Shown piece after piece: positions 63,684 to 64,000 of a DNA stretch of 64,000 nucleotides. Below the pieces are notes generated by a model. It saw only the letters and a program-made list of their open reading frames with translations, was not told the DNA's origin and made no database searches. Where the stretch lies: contig JALSSV010000102.1 in NCBI GenBank assembly GCA_026984045.1, forward strand, positions 1 to 64,000, written 5' to 3'. The stretch's first letter is position 1. Every line of letters starts with the position of its first letter. Position numbers and translations under genes: made by a program. The stretch comes from Chromatiales bacterium (lineage in GTDB: Bacteria > Pseudomonadota > Gammaproteobacteria > UBA6429 > Thiohalophilaceae).

Positions 63684-64000
63684 ATGGACAAACGGCCAAC
63701 GCATCTCCGCCGCCGGCTGCCCCTTCTGGGGCTGGTCTGGCTGATGGCCGGACTGGTCGGATCCCTGTGGGCCGACGTTCCGCTGCGCAACCGGCTGGCC
63801 GATCACCCTTCGCCCTATCTGGCCATGCATGGCCACGATCCGGTGCACTGGCAGGTCTGGGGTCCGGAAGCCTGGCAGGCGGCGAAGCGGCAGAACAAGC
63901 TGCTGTTCGTCTCCAGCGGGTATTTCTCCTGTCACTGGTGCCACGTCATGCAGCGCGAGAGTTATCGCGATCCGGAAATCGCGGCGCTGCTGAACCGCTA
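63684..64000 (+). CDS. DUF255 thioredoxin-like protein (5' part only)
   Basis: 105 complete codons, cut by the right edge. A signal peptide or anchor (LLGLVWLMAGLVGSLWA) precedes NRLADHPSPYLAMHGHDPVHW and GYFSCHWCHVM, the SSP411/YyaL (DUF255) thioredoxin-like signature with a CxxC. Members are usually cytoplasmic; the signal suggests a periplasmic one here. Function unknown. It diverges from the sigma factor gene. Confidence 0.82.
   Translation, partial: MDKRPTHLRRRLPLLGLVWLMAGLVGSLWADVPLRNRLADHPSPYLAMHGHDPVHWQVWGPEAWQAAKRQNKLLFVSSGYFSCHWCHVMQRESYRDPEIAALLNR

Overview
The window is a GC-rich stretch of chromosome from a free-living gammaproteobacterium, very probably a sulfur-oxidising chemolithotroph. 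At the left edge is the start of a Tat-exported soxY (thiosulfate oxidation). In the middle are a complete cbb3-type cytochrome oxidase operon with an FNR-type regulator, and type IV pilus assembly genes. The order rpmE - nuclease - maeB - ponA / pilMNOPQ - aroK - aroB - damX-like - gltBD - hemE matches, from memory, the layout in Pseudomonas and relatives. This supports the class; family or genus cannot be decided from the sequence alone. No tRNA, rRNA, CRISPR array, integrase-flanked island or intact insertion sequence was seen.

Layout. 1-6.4 kb: soxY behind a good sigma-54 promoter and a palindromic upstream site, a small coiled-coil gene, a ClC chloride transporter, and an NtrC-type response regulator with its dCache histidine kinase. 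6.5-10.6 kb: lptM-lysA-dapF-DUF484-xerC. 10.7-13.9 kb: zinc uptake (permease, binding protein, outer-membrane barrel, small Cys-rich protein) without an ATPase gene. 14-16.2 kb: DUF2892, a Crp/Fnr regulator, DUF2797 and an FHA protein. 16.7-24 kb: hemE, gltD, gltB. 24.1-35 kb: a histone H1-like protein, an unusual DamX-like ATPase, a WGR protein, dgt, aroB, aroK, pilQPONM. 35.2-43.8 kb: ponA, a nucleotidyltransferase-like gene, maeB, a thermonuclease-like lipoprotein, rpmE, DUF3135, rho, trxA. 43.8-53.4 kb: rhlB, a tandem-thioredoxin protein, a broken DUF6165 gene, then fixH-ccoG and ccoNOQP with fnr. 53.7-60 kb: hisBHAFIE, hinT, tatABC. 60-64 kb: a TPR/beta-barrel protein, an ECF sigma / anti-sigma / acidic repeat protein operon, and the start of a periplasmic DUF255 thioredoxin-like protein.

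How the parts fit. Tat secretion (tatABC) would export SoxY. The cbb3 oxidase, controlled by FNR, would be the low-oxygen terminal acceptor for electrons from sulfur oxidation. The sigma-54 activator and kinase next to soxY are the obvious candidates to control it, although that link is inference.

The most unusual content lies between genes. (i) Two copies of an element with perfect 30-bp inverted arms around a conserved core; their arms differ at five positions, all compensated. (ii) Purine-rich arms paired with inverted pyrimidine-rich arms fill the gaps hisA-hisF, hisF-hisI and hisI-hisE, with looser relatives elsewhere. (iii) A two-copy hairpin repeat, one copy of which is nested inside an element of class (ii). 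These are the best candidates for undescribed structure in the window.
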